A stretch of 64,000 bases of DNA, from positions 1 to 64,000 of the forward strand of contig NZ_BNAU01000013.1 in NCBI RefSeq assembly GCF_014653945.1, read 5' to 3'. Below, piece by piece: positions 44,131 through 53,661 of this stretch (within the stretch, counting starts at the first letter, position 1; each line of letters opens with the position of its first letter). Source of the stretch: Amycolatopsis deserti (lineage in GTDB: Bacteria > Actinomycetota > Actinomycetes > Mycobacteriales > Pseudonocardiaceae). The notes beneath the pieces were generated by a model. It worked only from the letters and a program-made list of their open reading frames with translations. It was not told where the DNA came from and searched no databases. A program made the position numbers and the translations under genes.

Positions 44131-45159
44131 ATGCGTGGCTTCAGGGCGAGGAAGGTGGCGGCGCCGCAGGTGTCCGCCGACGTCGGCTCCTGGCTGCCCC
44201 GGCGCAGCAGCCAGGCGGGTGACTGGCCGGTGGCCGACCTGGTCGCCGCCAAGGGGGACACGACCGTCAGCGTGGTGATCCCGGCCAGGGACGAGGAGGC
44301 CACGGTCGGCGACATCGTGCGCACGATCCGCCGGGATCTGGTCGAACGTCACCAGCTGGTCGACGAGGTGATGGTCGTCGACTCGCGCTCGCAGGACGCG
44401 ACCGCGCGCGTGGCCGTGGAAGCCGGGGCGACCGTGGTGGCGCAGGATTCGGTGCTGCCGGCCCTGCCCGGGCTGCAGGGCAAGGGGGAGGCGCTGTGGA
44501 AGGGACTGGCCGCCTCCCGCGGCGACATCGTCGTGTACGTCGACGGCGACCTGTACGACTTCACCAGCGACTACGTGACCGGTCTGCTCGGCCCGCTGCT
44601 CACCGACGACTCGATCGCCTACGTCAAGGGCTTCTACCACCGGCCGTTGGTCGGGCCGGTGAGCACCGACGCCGACGGCGGCGGCCGGGTCACCGAGCTG
44701 GTGGCGCGCCCGCTGCTGAACCTGTACTGGCCCGAGCTGGCCGGGTTCGTGCAGCCGCTGGCCGGCGAGTACGCCGGGCGGCGCGAGGTGCTGGAGCGGG
44801 TGCCGTTCGTGGCGAACTACGGGGTCGAGGTCGGGCACCTGATCGACATCCTGGAGGCCCACGGGCTGGACGCGCTCGCGCAGGTCGACCTCGGCAAGCG
44901 CACCCACCGGCACCAGAACACCCAGGCGCTGGGCCGGATGTCGGGCCAGATCATGCTCACCGTGTTCGACCGCCTGGAGCGCTACGGGCGCCTGGTGTCG
45001 GCCGAGCCGCCGGCGACGCTGCTCGCGCAGTTCCGCCGCGGCGAGTCCGGGCACGGCGTCGACCGCGAGCTGGTGGTCACCGACCTGGCGTGCGAGCAGC
45101 GCCCGCCGCTGGCGACGCTGCGCGCGGCCGACGGCTCGGGCTTGCGCGAAATCGCCTGA
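44131..45159 (+). CDS. gpgS: Glucosyl-3-phosphoglycerate synthase
   Basis: Transfers glucose from an NDP-glucose to 3-phosphoglycerate, the first step to glucosylglycerate and methylglucose lipopolysaccharides of actinobacteria. It is a retaining GT81/GT-A enzyme. Motifs are VSVVIPARDEEATVGDIVRT, VDSRSQDAT, GKGEALWKGL and the metal-binding YVDGDLYDF; further on VANYGVEVGHLIDIL and HRHQNTQALGRMS. ATG 44131 (342 residues) has GGGGAAGGGG 6 bp upstream; ATG 44104 or 44125 would extend it slightly. The 125 bp upstream contain a GGTTTC/GAAACC inverted pair but no clear promoter. Confidence 0.9.
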   Translation: MRGFRARKVAAPQVSADVGSWLPRRSSQAGDWPVADLVAAKGDTTVSVVIPARDEEATVGDIVRTIRRDLVERHQLVDEVMVVDSRSQDATARVAVEAGATVVAQDSVLPALPGLQGKGEALWKGLAASRGDIVVYVDGDLYDFTSDYVTGLLGPLLTDDSIAYVKGFYHRPLVGPVSTDADGGGRVTELVARPLLNLYWPELAGFVQPLAGEYAGRREVLERVPFVANYGVEVGHLIDILEAHGLDALAQVDLGKRTHRHQNTQALGRMSGQIMLTVFDRLERYGRLVSAEPPATLLAQFRRGESGHGVDRELVVTDLACEQRPPLATLRAADGSGLREIA

Positions 45160-45163
45160 CGCC

Positions 45164-45865
45164 TCAGGTGGCGTCGTGGAACACCAGGCCCAGGGTGTGG
45201 CGGATGCCGGTGCGCACGGTGCTCACGCCGTGCCGCACCGGCGCCGCCGACCAGCCGCGGGTCGAGCGCACCGGGCGGTCCCGCGTGGTGAAGATCAGCG
45301 CGTGACCCTGCGGCAGCTGGGTGACCGTGCCGCGGGACTGGGCCCGCGGCCGCTGCTCGACCAGCAGGAACTCGCCGCCGGTGTGGTCGGCGTCGGGCAC
45401 GTCGAGCCCGATCACGACCTGCAGCGGGAACACCAGCTCGCCGTAGAGGTCGCGGTGCAGCGCGTTCCAGTCGCCGGCCCGGTAGCGCAGCAGGATCGGC
45501 GTCGACCGGGTCTGGCCGGCGCGGTGGCACCGGTCGAGCCAGGTCTCCAGGTCGTCCGGCCAGGGCGCGTCCCAGCCGAGCTTGGCGGCCCAGTCGCGGG
45601 CGATCGGCAGCAGGTGCGGGTAGAACGCCGCGCGCAGGCGGGCGACCGGCTCGGGCAGCGGGTAGCCGAAGTAGCGGTACTGCCCGGACCCGAACCGGAA
45701 GCGCGCCATGTCGATGGTGGACCGGAACCGGCTCACGTCGTCGTACAGCGCGGACAGCTCACCGCACTCGCGCGCGCTCAGGATCGGCGGCGTGAGGGCG
45801 CAGCCGGTGTCGTTCAGTTCTTCGGTGAGGGCCGGCCAGTCCAGGGCCGCGACATCCGCGATCAC
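45164..45865 (-). CDS. 2-oxoglutarate/Fe(II)-dependent dioxygenase family protein
   Basis: A 233-residue predicted non-haem iron oxygenase. The HxD iron motif is in NALHRDLYGELVFPLQVVIG, the distal histidine is in PVRHGVSTVRTGIRHTLGLV and a nearby arginine would bind 2-oxoglutarate. FGSGQYRYFGYPLPEPVARL is typical of the PF09859-type proteins. The substrate is unknown; relation to AlkB-type repair enzymes has been proposed for this family. The start is GTG 45865. It is convergent with gpgS, whose stop is 4 bp away. Confidence 0.75.
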   Translation of the reverse strand: MIADVAALDWPALTEELNDTGCALTPPILSARECGELSALYDDVSRFRSTIDMARFRFGSGQYRYFGYPLPEPVARLRAAFYPHLLPIARDWAAKLGWDAPWPDDLETWLDRCHRAGQTRSTPILLRYRAGDWNALHRDLYGELVFPLQVVIGLDVPDADHTGGEFLLVEQRPRAQSRGTVTQLPQGHALIFTTRDRPVRSTRGWSAAPVRHGVSTVRTGIRHTLGLVFHDAT

Positions 45866-45908
45866 CCTGCCAAGTCTGCGCGCCCGGCCGGGCGGTGGCT
45901 GGCGGGAA

Positions 45909-46346
45909 TCAGTCGGCGAGACCGCCGTACGCGATCACCTTGGTGACGCGTGCCCGGACCAGCAGCTCGCCGGGCACGGCGTTGCGCTTGCCGAACTCGT
46001 CCGCCCGGTCCTCGCCCATGTACCGCGCGCCGATGCGGGTGGACCAGTGCAGCATCTCGTCCAGGTCCTCGTGCAGCGTCGCCTCGGCGGTGAACTGGAC
46101 GAACGCGAACGGCGGCTCCTGATCGTCCACGCACAGCGACAACCGCGGGTCCCGGCGCAGCGCCCGCCCCTTCACCGACTCCGCGCCGGTGTTGAAGATC
46201 AGCTCGTCGGCGCCGTCGTCGGTGTTGACGACGAACCAGATCGGCGTCACGTGCGAGCTGCCATCGGCGCGGGTGACGCCCAGCTTCCCGGTGCGCGTGC
46301 CCGCGGAGGCGAACTCCAGCCACTCGTCCCTGTTCAGTGCGTGCAT
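45909..46346 (-). CDS. PPOX-class flavin/F420-dependent oxidoreductase-like protein
   Basis: A 145-residue split-barrel protein of the pyridoxamine 5'-phosphate oxidase fold, common in F420-producing actinobacteria. Visible pattern: GKLGVTRADGSSHVTPIWFV, FNTGAESVKGRALRRDPRLS, and WSTRIGARYMGED. The cofactor (FMN or F420) cannot be told from the sequence. It is divergent from the MarR-family gene 25 bp away, which may regulate it. Confidence 0.78.
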   Translation of the reverse strand: MHALNRDEWLEFASAGTRTGKLGVTRADGSSHVTPIWFVVNTDDGADELIFNTGAESVKGRALRRDPRLSLCVDDQEPPFAFVQFTAEATLHEDLDEMLHWSTRIGARYMGEDRADEFGKRNAVPGELLVRARVTKVIAYGGLAD

Positions 46347-46371
46347 GGGGCGACCCTAGCGACATGGGATC

Positions 46372-46839
46372 ATGACGCTCATGGCGAGCGACGCACCGAC
46401 CGCCGACGAGGCCGTCCGCACCATGCTGCTGCTCCTGCCGCGCCTGGTCGGCCGCGCCAAGAAGCTGCCGGTCCCGGAGCGGCTGCGCGACTTCAACCTC
46501 GCCCCGCGGCACCTGTCGCTGCTGTCCTACCTGCTGTTCGACGGCCCGATGACGGTCAACGAGCTGGCCGCGCGGCTCGAGGTCGCGCCCACCACTGTCA
46601 GCCTGATGGTCGGCGACCTCAGCCGCCGCGGGATCCTCGACCGCACCGAGGACGACAACGACCGGCGCCGCACGATCGTGAGCATCGCCGGGACCTACCG
46701 CGCCGAGGTCGAGGGCTGGCTCGCCGCCGGCGCCCGCGCCTGGCGCACCGCCCTGGACCCGCTCACCCCTGAGCAGCGCCGCCTGGTCATCGACACGCTG
46801 CGCACCTATGAGCGTGAAGTCGAGCGAGAACGAGGGTAA
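46372..46839 (+). CDS. MarR-family transcriptional regulator
   Basis: A 155-residue winged-helix regulator. The DNA-binding core is LAPRHLSLLSYLLFDGPMTV then ELAARLEVAPTTVSLMVGDL and the wing RRGILDRTEDDNDRRRTIVS, all typical of MarR proteins, which usually sense small phenolics or oxidants. ATG 46372 is used; ATG 46381 is possible. It is divergent from the PPOX-like oxidoreductase, a common arrangement of a MarR repressor and its target. Confidence 0.85.
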   Translation: MTLMASDAPTADEAVRTMLLLLPRLVGRAKKLPVPERLRDFNLAPRHLSLLSYLLFDGPMTVNELAARLEVAPTTVSLMVGDLSRRGILDRTEDDNDRRRTIVSIAGTYRAEVEGWLAAGARAWRTALDPLTPEQRRLVIDTLRTYEREVERERG

Positions 46840-46897
46840 CGGTAGCCCGCCCGTCTCCCGCCGCCGCCCTCAACCGACGCGCTTCGCGCGACTGTCC

Positions 46898-46903
46898 TAG
46901 TCT
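46898..46903 (+). promoter_or_regulatory. Putative -10 box of the SMC-like operon
   Basis: TAGTCT ends 8 bp before GTG 46912. No RBS is present before the GTG, so a leaderless transcript for the three-gene operon is likely. Confidence 0.5.
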
Positions 46904-46911
46904 CGAGCGCT

Positions 46912-48390
46912 GTGCGTGACTCGGACCTGATCAGCGGGGGGCTGGTGGACGAGGGCCTGGCCCGGCGGCTCAAGGCGCTCGCCTGCACCGCGCCCCTGCA
47001 CGACCTGGACGCGCGCAAGTCCAAGCTCGACTGGGCCGACGCGACCGTCTACCAGATGGCCGAGATCGCGCTGCACACGATCGACCTGGTCACCATCGCG
47101 ATGGACTTCGACACCGGCGCCAACCACGACGACGTCGTCCGGCGCCTGCAGCCGTTCATCGCCGCGCAGGCCCCGCGCCGCCCGGCCGAGGAGCACCTGC
47201 GCGTCGCGCGCTGGGTGCTGGACAACCTGATCAACGTCGGCACCACCGACCGCGGCTTCCGGCGCGTCTACGGCAGCCTGGACTCCAACGGCACCTACCG
47301 GCGCCGCGCGTTCGACTTCAAGCTGCTCGTCGAGCTGGCCGCCCCGGACGGCGAGGTGTACCTGCGGGCCAGCGACGAGGCGATCAACGTGCTGGTCGGC
47401 GCGCTGGACACGGACGTGGAGTCCGCGCAGATCGCGGCCGAGGTGAAGCTGGAGAACCTGATCAGCCGCGGCCGCCTCGCCGACGCCAAGCTCGCCGCCG
47501 AGCAGGCCCGCTACCGCACCGTCCAGTACGGCGAGACGCTGCGCGCCAAGCTGGACGCGACCCGCCGCGACGTGCGCGCGGTGGACTGGGACCGCGAGAT
47601 GCCCGAGCTGCTGGACTCCGCGCTGACCCACATCGAGGCCCGCTTCCGCGCGGAGAACGCGATCCTGCGCAACATCACCGCCGCCCGCGACGAGGCCGAG
47701 GACGTCGACCACAAGCGCCGCGCCGCCGAGCTGGTCGACATCGTCAGCGACTGCATCAGCCGCCACACCCAGCTGCAGGCCCGGCTGCAGGCCGCCGGTG
47801 CGGTGTTCCGCGCCGAGCAGGACCGGCAGCAGTTCTCCGGCCCGCCGCAGCGCGCGACCGTCGACCTGTTCGGCCAGATCCTGATGCCCGCGCTGGAGCT
47901 GCCGATCGCCGACGCCGTGTCGCCGCTGGAGTCGTACTTCCACGCCTCCGCGGGCTTGATCGTGCCGACCGTGCCCGCGCTGCCGTCGCTGGTCTCGCTG
48001 CTGCTGCGGCCCGCGCCCGAGCGCGACAAGGTGGTCGGCGAGGTGCCCGAGCCGGAGCTCGTCCCGCCGGAGAGCCTGGACCACTACAGTGACGAGCAGT
48101 GGCGGCGGGCCGACGAGCTGCTGGACCTGCCGGAGGTGCCGCGGCGGCTGTCCGGCGTGCTGGCCGAGGCCCGCGAGCTGGACCCGGAGCTGCCGCGTCT
48201 GGTGGCGCTGCGGGCGCTGCACTCCTACAGTCCCGAGGTGGGCGCCGCCGTCCGGCAGGGGGACGACCGCGCGCTGCTCGCCGTCGACGACGGCACGCTG
48301 CTGGAGGACGCCGAGTTCGGGGGAGCCGACCTGTTGCTCAGCACGGCGCGGCTGGAACGCGACGAGGAAGACGAAGAGGGGGCGGCATGA
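46912..48390 (+). CDS. Kleisin-like subunit of an SMC-type complex (MksF/JetA-like)
   Basis: A 492-residue, largely helical, acidic protein not recognised by clear named motifs. Its size, position and gene order match the kleisin of MksBEF/MukBEF and Wadjet (JetA) systems. It has an N-terminal helical region, a long central helical block rich in Arg/Glu (about 180-290, including IEARFRAENAILRNITAARD) and a likely winged-helix C-terminal part (about 390-480). It ends in an acidic tail (RDEEDEEGAA). The 4-bp overlap with the next gene (ATGA) implies stoichiometric production. The assignment rests on context and architecture, not on catalytic residues. Confidence 0.6.
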   Translation: MRDSDLISGGLVDEGLARRLKALACTAPLHDLDARKSKLDWADATVYQMAEIALHTIDLVTIAMDFDTGANHDDVVRRLQPFIAAQAPRRPAEEHLRVARWVLDNLINVGTTDRGFRRVYGSLDSNGTYRRRAFDFKLLVELAAPDGEVYLRASDEAINVLVGALDTDVESAQIAAEVKLENLISRGRLADAKLAAEQARYRTVQYGETLRAKLDATRRDVRAVDWDREMPELLDSALTHIEARFRAENAILRNITAARDEAEDVDHKRRAAELVDIVSDCISRHTQLQARLQAAGAVFRAEQDRQQFSGPPQRATVDLFGQILMPALELPIADAVSPLESYFHASAGLIVPTVPALPSLVSLLLRPAPERDKVVGEVPEPELVPPESLDHYSDEQWRRADELLDLPEVPRRLSGVLAEARELDPELPRLVALRALHSYSPEVGAAVRQGDDRALLAVDDGTLLEDAEFGGADLLLSTARLERDEEDEEGAA

Positions 48391-49187
48391 CGCGTCCGGT
48401 CACGACCGGCGACGCCGAGAACGCGGCACGGCTGATCTCGTTCGGCATGCGGCCCAAGCACCTGCCCTCGCGCGACGTCGTCTACGCCGACCTGGTCCGC
48501 CGCTACGGCGAGGACAGCGCGTTCAAGCAGCTGACCAACTCGGTCGCCGCCGGCCTCGGACTGATGGTGCTCGACGTGAGCCACCAGGCCGGCGCGGTGC
48601 TGGCCGCCACCGACGAGTCGGTGTTCGAGGTCAAGATGGACAGCTACGCGCGGCAGAGCAAGATCCGCGAGCGCCGCGACACCGAGAAGGTGCTGCACGG
48701 CCTCGTCCACCTCGCCACCGCCGCCCTGGGCTACCCGCGCCCGGACGATCTGGCCAACGACACCTACATCGGCCGCGTCAGCGTCGACCAGGTCGACGGC
48801 GTGGTGCGCGAGGCGTGCCGGATCCTCGACGAGCGCGCCGCCAAGGCCGAGGCCAACAACGACCCGCTGTCCGACTCGCCGGAGCTGGAACAGGCCTGGC
48901 GCGCCTACGCCCGCCGCCCGGAGGCGGCGGCCACCAAGGACGGACGGCTGGCCTCGGACACCACGCGCGGCATGGTGTCGCGGGCCCTGCGGTTCCTGGC
49001 CGACCAGGGGTTCCTGGTGCAGGTCAGCGGCGAGCAGGGCGGCACCTACCGGACCACGCCGCGCTACCAGGTGCAGGTGCGGGAACTGGCCGCCGACAGC
49101 GCGTTCGAGGAGCTGCTGGCCCTCGGCGTGGTCGCGGTCTCCGACGGCGAGGGCACGCTGCGCCCGTCCATTTCGGACACTCTGTAG
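48387..49187 (+). CDS. KITE-like winged-helix subunit of an SMC-type complex (MksE/JetB-like)
   Basis: A 266-residue soluble protein. Early on it carries VVYADLVRRYGEDSAFKQLT and near the C-terminus a winged helix, SDTTRGMVSRALRFLADQGF followed by LVQVSGEQGGTYRTTPRY. Two such modules are expected in the MukE/MksE/JetB (KITE) class that clamps the kleisin. Name-level homology is not certain. It starts within the kleisin stop and precedes the ATPase by 10 bp with GGGGGAG (49187-49193) as RBS. Confidence 0.6.
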   Translation: MTRPVTTGDAENAARLISFGMRPKHLPSRDVVYADLVRRYGEDSAFKQLTNSVAAGLGLMVLDVSHQAGAVLAATDESVFEVKMDSYARQSKIRERRDTEKVLHGLVHLATAALGYPRPDDLANDTYIGRVSVDQVDGVVREACRILDERAAKAEANNDPLSDSPELEQAWRAYARRPEAAATKDGRLASDTTRGMVSRALRFLADQGFLVQVSGEQGGTYRTTPRYQVQVRELAADSAFEELLALGVVAVSDGEGTLRPSISDTL

Positions 49188-49197
49188 GGGGAGATCG

Positions 49198-52100
49198 GTG
49201 TACGAGCTTTCGCGGGTGCGCCTGCACTCCGTCGGGCCGGCGGGCGCGCGCTACCAGAACGTGCTGCTGGACTTCAGCGGCGTCGGCCCGCTGGTGAAGG
49301 CGCCGGCGCAGGACGCGCTGTTCACCGCCGGGATCCACTCCGCGGACGGCAGCCTGCCGCGGCGGCCGTCCCCGGCCAGCGTGCTGTTCCTGGAGAACGG
49401 CGGCGGCAAGTCCGTGCTGATCAAGCTGATCTTCTCGGTCATGCTGCCCGGCCGCCGCCAGGTGGTGGGCACGACCAGCACGCGCGTGCTGGAGAAGTTC
49501 GTGATGGCCAAGGACGTCGCGCACGTCGTCCTGGAGTGGCAGCACACCGAGACCGGGCAGCGGGTGATCACCGGCAAGGTGTCGGAGTGGCGCGGGCACG
49601 TGGTCTCCAACGACCCGGCGAACCTGGTCGACTCGTGGTACTGCTTCCGGCCCACCGCCGCGCTGGGCCTGGAGTCGCTGCCGTTCACCGAGGACGGCCG
49701 ACTGCTGACCATGTCCGGGTTCGCCGAGCAGCTGGAGCGCGCGCACAAGGCCGAGCCGGAGCTGGAGCTGTTCACCACCCGCCGCCACCACGAGTGGACC
49801 GAGCGGCTGGACACCCTCGGCCTGGACACCGAGCTGTTCCGCTACCAGCGCGCGATGAACGCCGGCGAGGGTGAGGCGGCCGACGCGTTCGCCTTCACCT
49901 CCGACGAGGCGTTCGTGGAGTTCCTGCTGCGCGCGGTGATCCCCGAGGACGACCCGAAGGACCTGGCCGAGGTCGTGCAGACCTACGCGCACAACCTGGG
50001 GCAGCGCGGCGAGCTGATGTCCGAACGCGACTTCGTGGCCGGGGCGCTGGACCTGCTGACGCCGCTCACCGAGGAGGAGTCGCTCGCCGCCGCGTCCCGC
50101 AAGCTCGCCGCGGTCGCCCGCGAGGAGGCCCGCGCGCTGGCCGGGTCGGTCATCGCCCGGCACGAGCTGGAGGCCGAGCGCCTCGACGGGTTGAAGTCCT
50201 ATGTGGACGAAACCCGGGACGCGGAGAAGCTGGCCGAAGGGGATCACCGGCGCCGCAACGCGGTCGTCACCGAGCTGCGCCGCGTGGTCGGCGAGATGCG
50301 GCTGGCCGACGCGACCGCGGAGAAGACGCGGATCGACGACGAGCTGAAGAAGGCTCGCGAGACCGCGGCCGCGTGGCGCGAGACCGGCACCGTGCTCGCC
50401 CACGTCAACGCCGCGCGCAAGGCGACCGATATCCGCAAGCTGGTCGGCGACCGCGAGCAGAGCGCGAAACCGGCCCTGGAGGCCAAGAACGCGGCCGCCA
50501 CCGCGCTCGCCCGCGGGCTGCTGGCGCTGGCGCGGGAAGCCGAGGAGCAGGCGCAGGCCGCCGAGGCCCGCGCCGAAACCGCCCGCACCGCCGCCGCGGC
50601 CGCGCAGGACCAAAGGGACGCGGCCACCGCGACCGCCGCCGGGCACCGCGCCGAGCTGGGCCAGCTGACCCGCCGCATCGAGGAGGTGCGCACGCAGGTG
50701 CAGCAGGCCGTCCGCGACGGGCTGCTCACCGACGGCACACAGGTCGCCGCGGCCGCGCAGGAGGCGCGCACCCGGGGCGAAAACGCGACCACCGAGCTCG
50801 CCGCGCGGGAGAGCGAACTGGAGGGGGTCGCCGAGGACCACGCCCAGGCCCAGGCCGCCCTGCACGCCGCGCAGCAGCGGGCCGCCACCGCGCAGTCCCG
50901 GGCCGCGCACGCGGCGGAGGAGCTGGCGAAGGCGCACCGGCGGTCGGACAGCCTCGCCGCGCACCCGCGGCTGCTGGAGCTGCTCGGGGGCGACAACGTC
51001 CAGCTGGAGACCGACACGCCCGCGCTGCTGACGCGGCTGCGCGAGGCCCGCGCGGCCGCCGAGCGCGAGCAGACCGCGCTGCGCATGGAGGAGTCGGTCG
51101 ACGAGCGGGCGCTGGCCGCGCTCGGATCCGGTGGCCTGCTGCCCGCGCCGCCGGAGGTCCAGTCCGCGTTGGACGTTCTCGAGGCGGCCGGGATCACCGC
51201 GTGGTCGGGCTGGCGTTATCTGTCCACGATGGACGCGCCGGGCCGGGAGCGGGTGCTGCGGGACCTGCCGCACCTGCTCGGCGGCGTGCTGATCAACGAC
51301 CCGGCCCAGCTGGACCGGGCCCGCCAGGTGCTCGCCGACGCCAAGCTCCTGCCGAGCGTGGTGCTGCCGGTCGGCACCACCCAGGCGGTGCGGGCCGACG
51401 GTGCGGCGCCGGGCGTGGACTTCCTGGTCCCGCCGAACCCGGCGATGTACGACGAGGAAGCGGCCGACACCGAGCGCCAGGCCATCGCCGCCCGGCACGC
51501 CCGCCGCCAGAAGCAGCTCGAGGCGCTGGCCGGCGCGATCGGCGACGACGCGGCGCTGGAGTGGAAGCTCACCACCTGGCGCGAGGACTACCCGCCCGGC
51601 GCGCTGGCGACCCTCGCCGAGGAGGCCGAGGCCGCGGCCGGCGAGCAGACCGAGGCGGACGCCGCCGTGGCCGCGCAGGAACGCGCGGTGGCCGACCTGG
51701 CCGCGCGCCGGGCCCGGCTGCGCGAGGCGATCCCGGCGTTGCGAGCCGAGGCGCGCGAGAGCGAGGAACGCGCCCGCAAACTGGCCGAGCTGGCCGAACG
51801 GGTCGCGTTGATTCCACAGTGGACTGAGACCGTCGAGCACGCGCAGGAGATCGTCACCCGCGCCGAAGCCGAGGCGGAGCAGGCGGCTTCGCGCGCGGCC
51901 CGGCTGCGGGAGGAGGCCGCCGAGGAGCAGCGCACCGCCGACGGCCACCGCCGCACGGTCACCCACGCGCGCGCCGAGCTGGCCGAGGTGCCCGGCGGGG
52001 GATCGGTGTCCGAGAACGAGCCGGTGCCCGCCGAACCGGTCGACGCGCTGCGCCGGGCGTTCGCCGCGGCCAGCGACGCCTACGCCCGCGTCGAGGTGGG

Positions 52101-53661
52101 CAGCGACCTGCGGGCCGAGCTGGACCAGGCGGAGAACGCGGAGTCCGCGGCGCGGGCGGCGCTCGAGGCGCTGGAGCCGGCGGTCCGGGAACAGGCCGCG
52201 CGCCTGCTGGAGACACCGGACGGCTCCGACGCGGCCACCCGTGCCGCCGCGCTGGCGCGTGCCGGGCGCACGGTGTCCGCGCTGGAGGCCGAGCACAGCG
52301 AGGCGATCGGCCTGGTCGCGACCTGCAAGGCCGAGCTGGACCAGCTGCCGAAGCAGAACGCGTCGCTGGAGGTCCGGCCGCGCGACGTCGAGCACGGCCG
52401 GGAGCTGATCGACGAAGCCATCGAGGAAGCCTCGGTGGCGGCCCGCGCCCTGGAGGAGGCGCAGGCGCGGCGCGCGGAGGCCGAGCGCACCCTGGAGGCG
52501 GCCACCGCGTCGGCGGCCGGGTTCCGGATGCTCGCCGAGTCGATGGCGCACCTGGCCCCCGAGGGCGAGCCGGAGAGCGTGTTCGACGGCGACGTGGAGG
52601 CCGCGCAGGCCCGTTACCGCAAGCTGAACACGACGCTGACCGACGCCGAGGCCGCGGTCGACGGCGCGGAGAAGCGGGTGCGGGCGGCGGCGGACGCGCT
52701 GGCCCAGTACGCCACCGACAAGCGGTTCGAGAAGCTGACCAGCCCGGTGCGGCAGCAGATCGTGTCGGTGCGGCGGGACAGCCTGCCCTCGCACGCGCGG
52801 GAGTGGTCGGCCGCGCTGAAGCCGCGGCTGCGCACGCTGACCGACGACCTGGCGCAGATCGACCGGCACCGGTCCGGGATCGTGGCCCGGTTGCAGGGCA
52901 TGGTCGAGGGCGCGCTGCGGATGCTGCGGTCGGCGCAGCGGCTGTCGCGGCTGCCGGAGGGGCTCGGCGGCTGGTCGGGGCAGGAGTTCCTGCGGATCCG
53001 GTTCGGCGATCCGGAGGAGCCGCAGCTGTCCGAGGCGCTCGGGCAGGTCGTCGACGAGGCGGCGCTCGGCAAGACCAGCGACGGCCGCGACGTCAAGCGG
53101 GACGGGATGTCGCTGGTGCTGCGCGGCGTGCGGGCGGCGGTGCCCAAGGGGTTCCGGGTGGACATCCTCAAACCGGACTCGGTGCTGCGCACGGAACGCC
53201 AGCGGGTGTCGGAGATCCGGGACGTGTTCTCCGGCGGCCAGCAGCTGACCGCGGCGATCATCCTGTACTGCACGCTGGCGGCGCTGCGGGCGAACAACCG
53301 CGGCATGGTGCGCAACCGGCACTCCGGGGTGCTGTTCCTGGACAACCCGATCGGCCGCGCGTCCGCCGGGTACCTGCTGGAGCTGCAGCGGGTGGTCGCG
53401 GAGGCGCTCGGGGTGCAGCTGATCTACACGACGGGCCTGTTCGACGCCGGGGCGCTCTCGGAGTTCCCGCTGATCGTGCGCCTGCGCAACGACGCGGACC
53501 TGCGGGCGGGCCGCAAGTACCTCTCCGTCGACGCGACGATCCGCAACCACCTCGACGACCTCGGCGAACCGGACGGAACGGCGCGGATCTCCGCGACGCG
53601 GCTGTTCACGAAGCCGGGGGAGCAGGCGGCCGGAGCAGGGGAGATGACCGGAAGGCCTTAG
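49198..53661 (+). CDS. SMC-like coiled-coil ATPase (MukB/MksB/JetC-type)
   Basis: A 1487-residue P-loop ATPase with SMC layout. The N-terminal head has Walker A ENGGGKS (66-72). Long coiled coils rich in Ala/Glu/Arg run from about 320 to 630. A compact Gly/Pro-containing hinge-like domain follows (about 640-750, SGWRYLSTMDAPGRERVLRD). A second coiled region runs to about 1230, and the C-terminal head carries signature motif VFSGGQQLT (1343-1351) and Walker B VLFLDN (1378-1383). A post-Walker-B histidine or glutamate typical of ABC ATPases is replaced by NPIG. It would form a DNA-loop-extruding or clamp complex with the two upstream proteins. No nuclease gene follows. Confidence 0.85.
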   Translation: MYELSRVRLHSVGPAGARYQNVLLDFSGVGPLVKAPAQDALFTAGIHSADGSLPRRPSPASVLFLENGGGKSVLIKLIFSVMLPGRRQVVGTTSTRVLEKFVMAKDVAHVVLEWQHTETGQRVITGKVSEWRGHVVSNDPANLVDSWYCFRPTAALGLESLPFTEDGRLLTMSGFAEQLERAHKAEPELELFTTRRHHEWTERLDTLGLDTELFRYQRAMNAGEGEAADAFAFTSDEAFVEFLLRAVIPEDDPKDLAEVVQTYAHNLGQRGELMSERDFVAGALDLLTPLTEEESLAAASRKLAAVAREEARALAGSVIARHELEAERLDGLKSYVDETRDAEKLAEGDHRRRNAVVTELRRVVGEMRLADATAEKTRIDDELKKARETAAAWRETGTVLAHVNAARKATDIRKLVGDREQSAKPALEAKNAAATALARGLLALAREAEEQAQAAEARAETARTAAAAAQDQRDAATATAAGHRAELGQLTRRIEEVRTQVQQAVRDGLLTDGTQVAAAAQEARTRGENATTELAARESELEGVAEDHAQAQAALHAAQQRAATAQSRAAHAAEELAKAHRRSDSLAAHPRLLELLGGDNVQLETDTPALLTRLREARAAAEREQTALRMEESVDERALAALGSGGLLPAPPEVQSALDVLEAAGITAWSGWRYLSTMDAPGRERVLRDLPHLLGGVLINDPAQLDRARQVLADAKLLPSVVLPVGTTQAVRADGAAPGVDFLVPPNPAMYDEEAADTERQAIAARHARRQKQLEALAGAIGDDAALEWKLTTWREDYPPGALATLAEEAEAAAGEQTEADAAVAAQERAVADLAARRARLREAIPALRAEARESEERARKLAELAERVALIPQWTETVEHAQEIVTRAEAEAEQAASRAARLREEAAEEQRTADGHRRTVTHARAELAEVPGGGSVSENEPVPAEPVDALRRAFAAASDAYARVEVGSDLRAELDQAENAESAARAALEALEPAVREQAARLLETPDGSDAATRAAALARAGRTVSALEAEHSEAIGLVATCKAELDQLPKQNASLEVRPRDVEHGRELIDEAIEEASVAARALEEAQARRAEAERTLEAATASAAGFRMLAESMAHLAPEGEPESVFDGDVEAAQARYRKLNTTLTDAEAAVDGAEKRVRAAADALAQYATDKRFEKLTSPVRQQIVSVRRDSLPSHAREWSAALKPRLRTLTDDLAQIDRHRSGIVARLQGMVEGALRMLRSAQRLSRLPEGLGGWSGQEFLRIRFGDPEEPQLSEALGQVVDEAALGKTSDGRDVKRDGMSLVLRGVRAAVPKGFRVDILKPDSVLRTERQRVSEIRDVFSGGQQLTAAIILYCTLAALRANNRGMVRNRHSGVLFLDNPIGRASAGYLLELQRVVAEALGVQLIYTTGLFDAGALSEFPLIVRLRNDADLRAGRKYLSVDATIRNHLDDLGEPDGTARISATRLFTKPGEQAAGAGEMTGRP

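Noticed and set aside
46912-53661. Labelling the SMC-like operon as a complete Wadjet defence system
   Set aside because: No JetD-like Toprim nuclease gene is found within several kilobases on either side, so calling it Wadjet would overstate the evidence.
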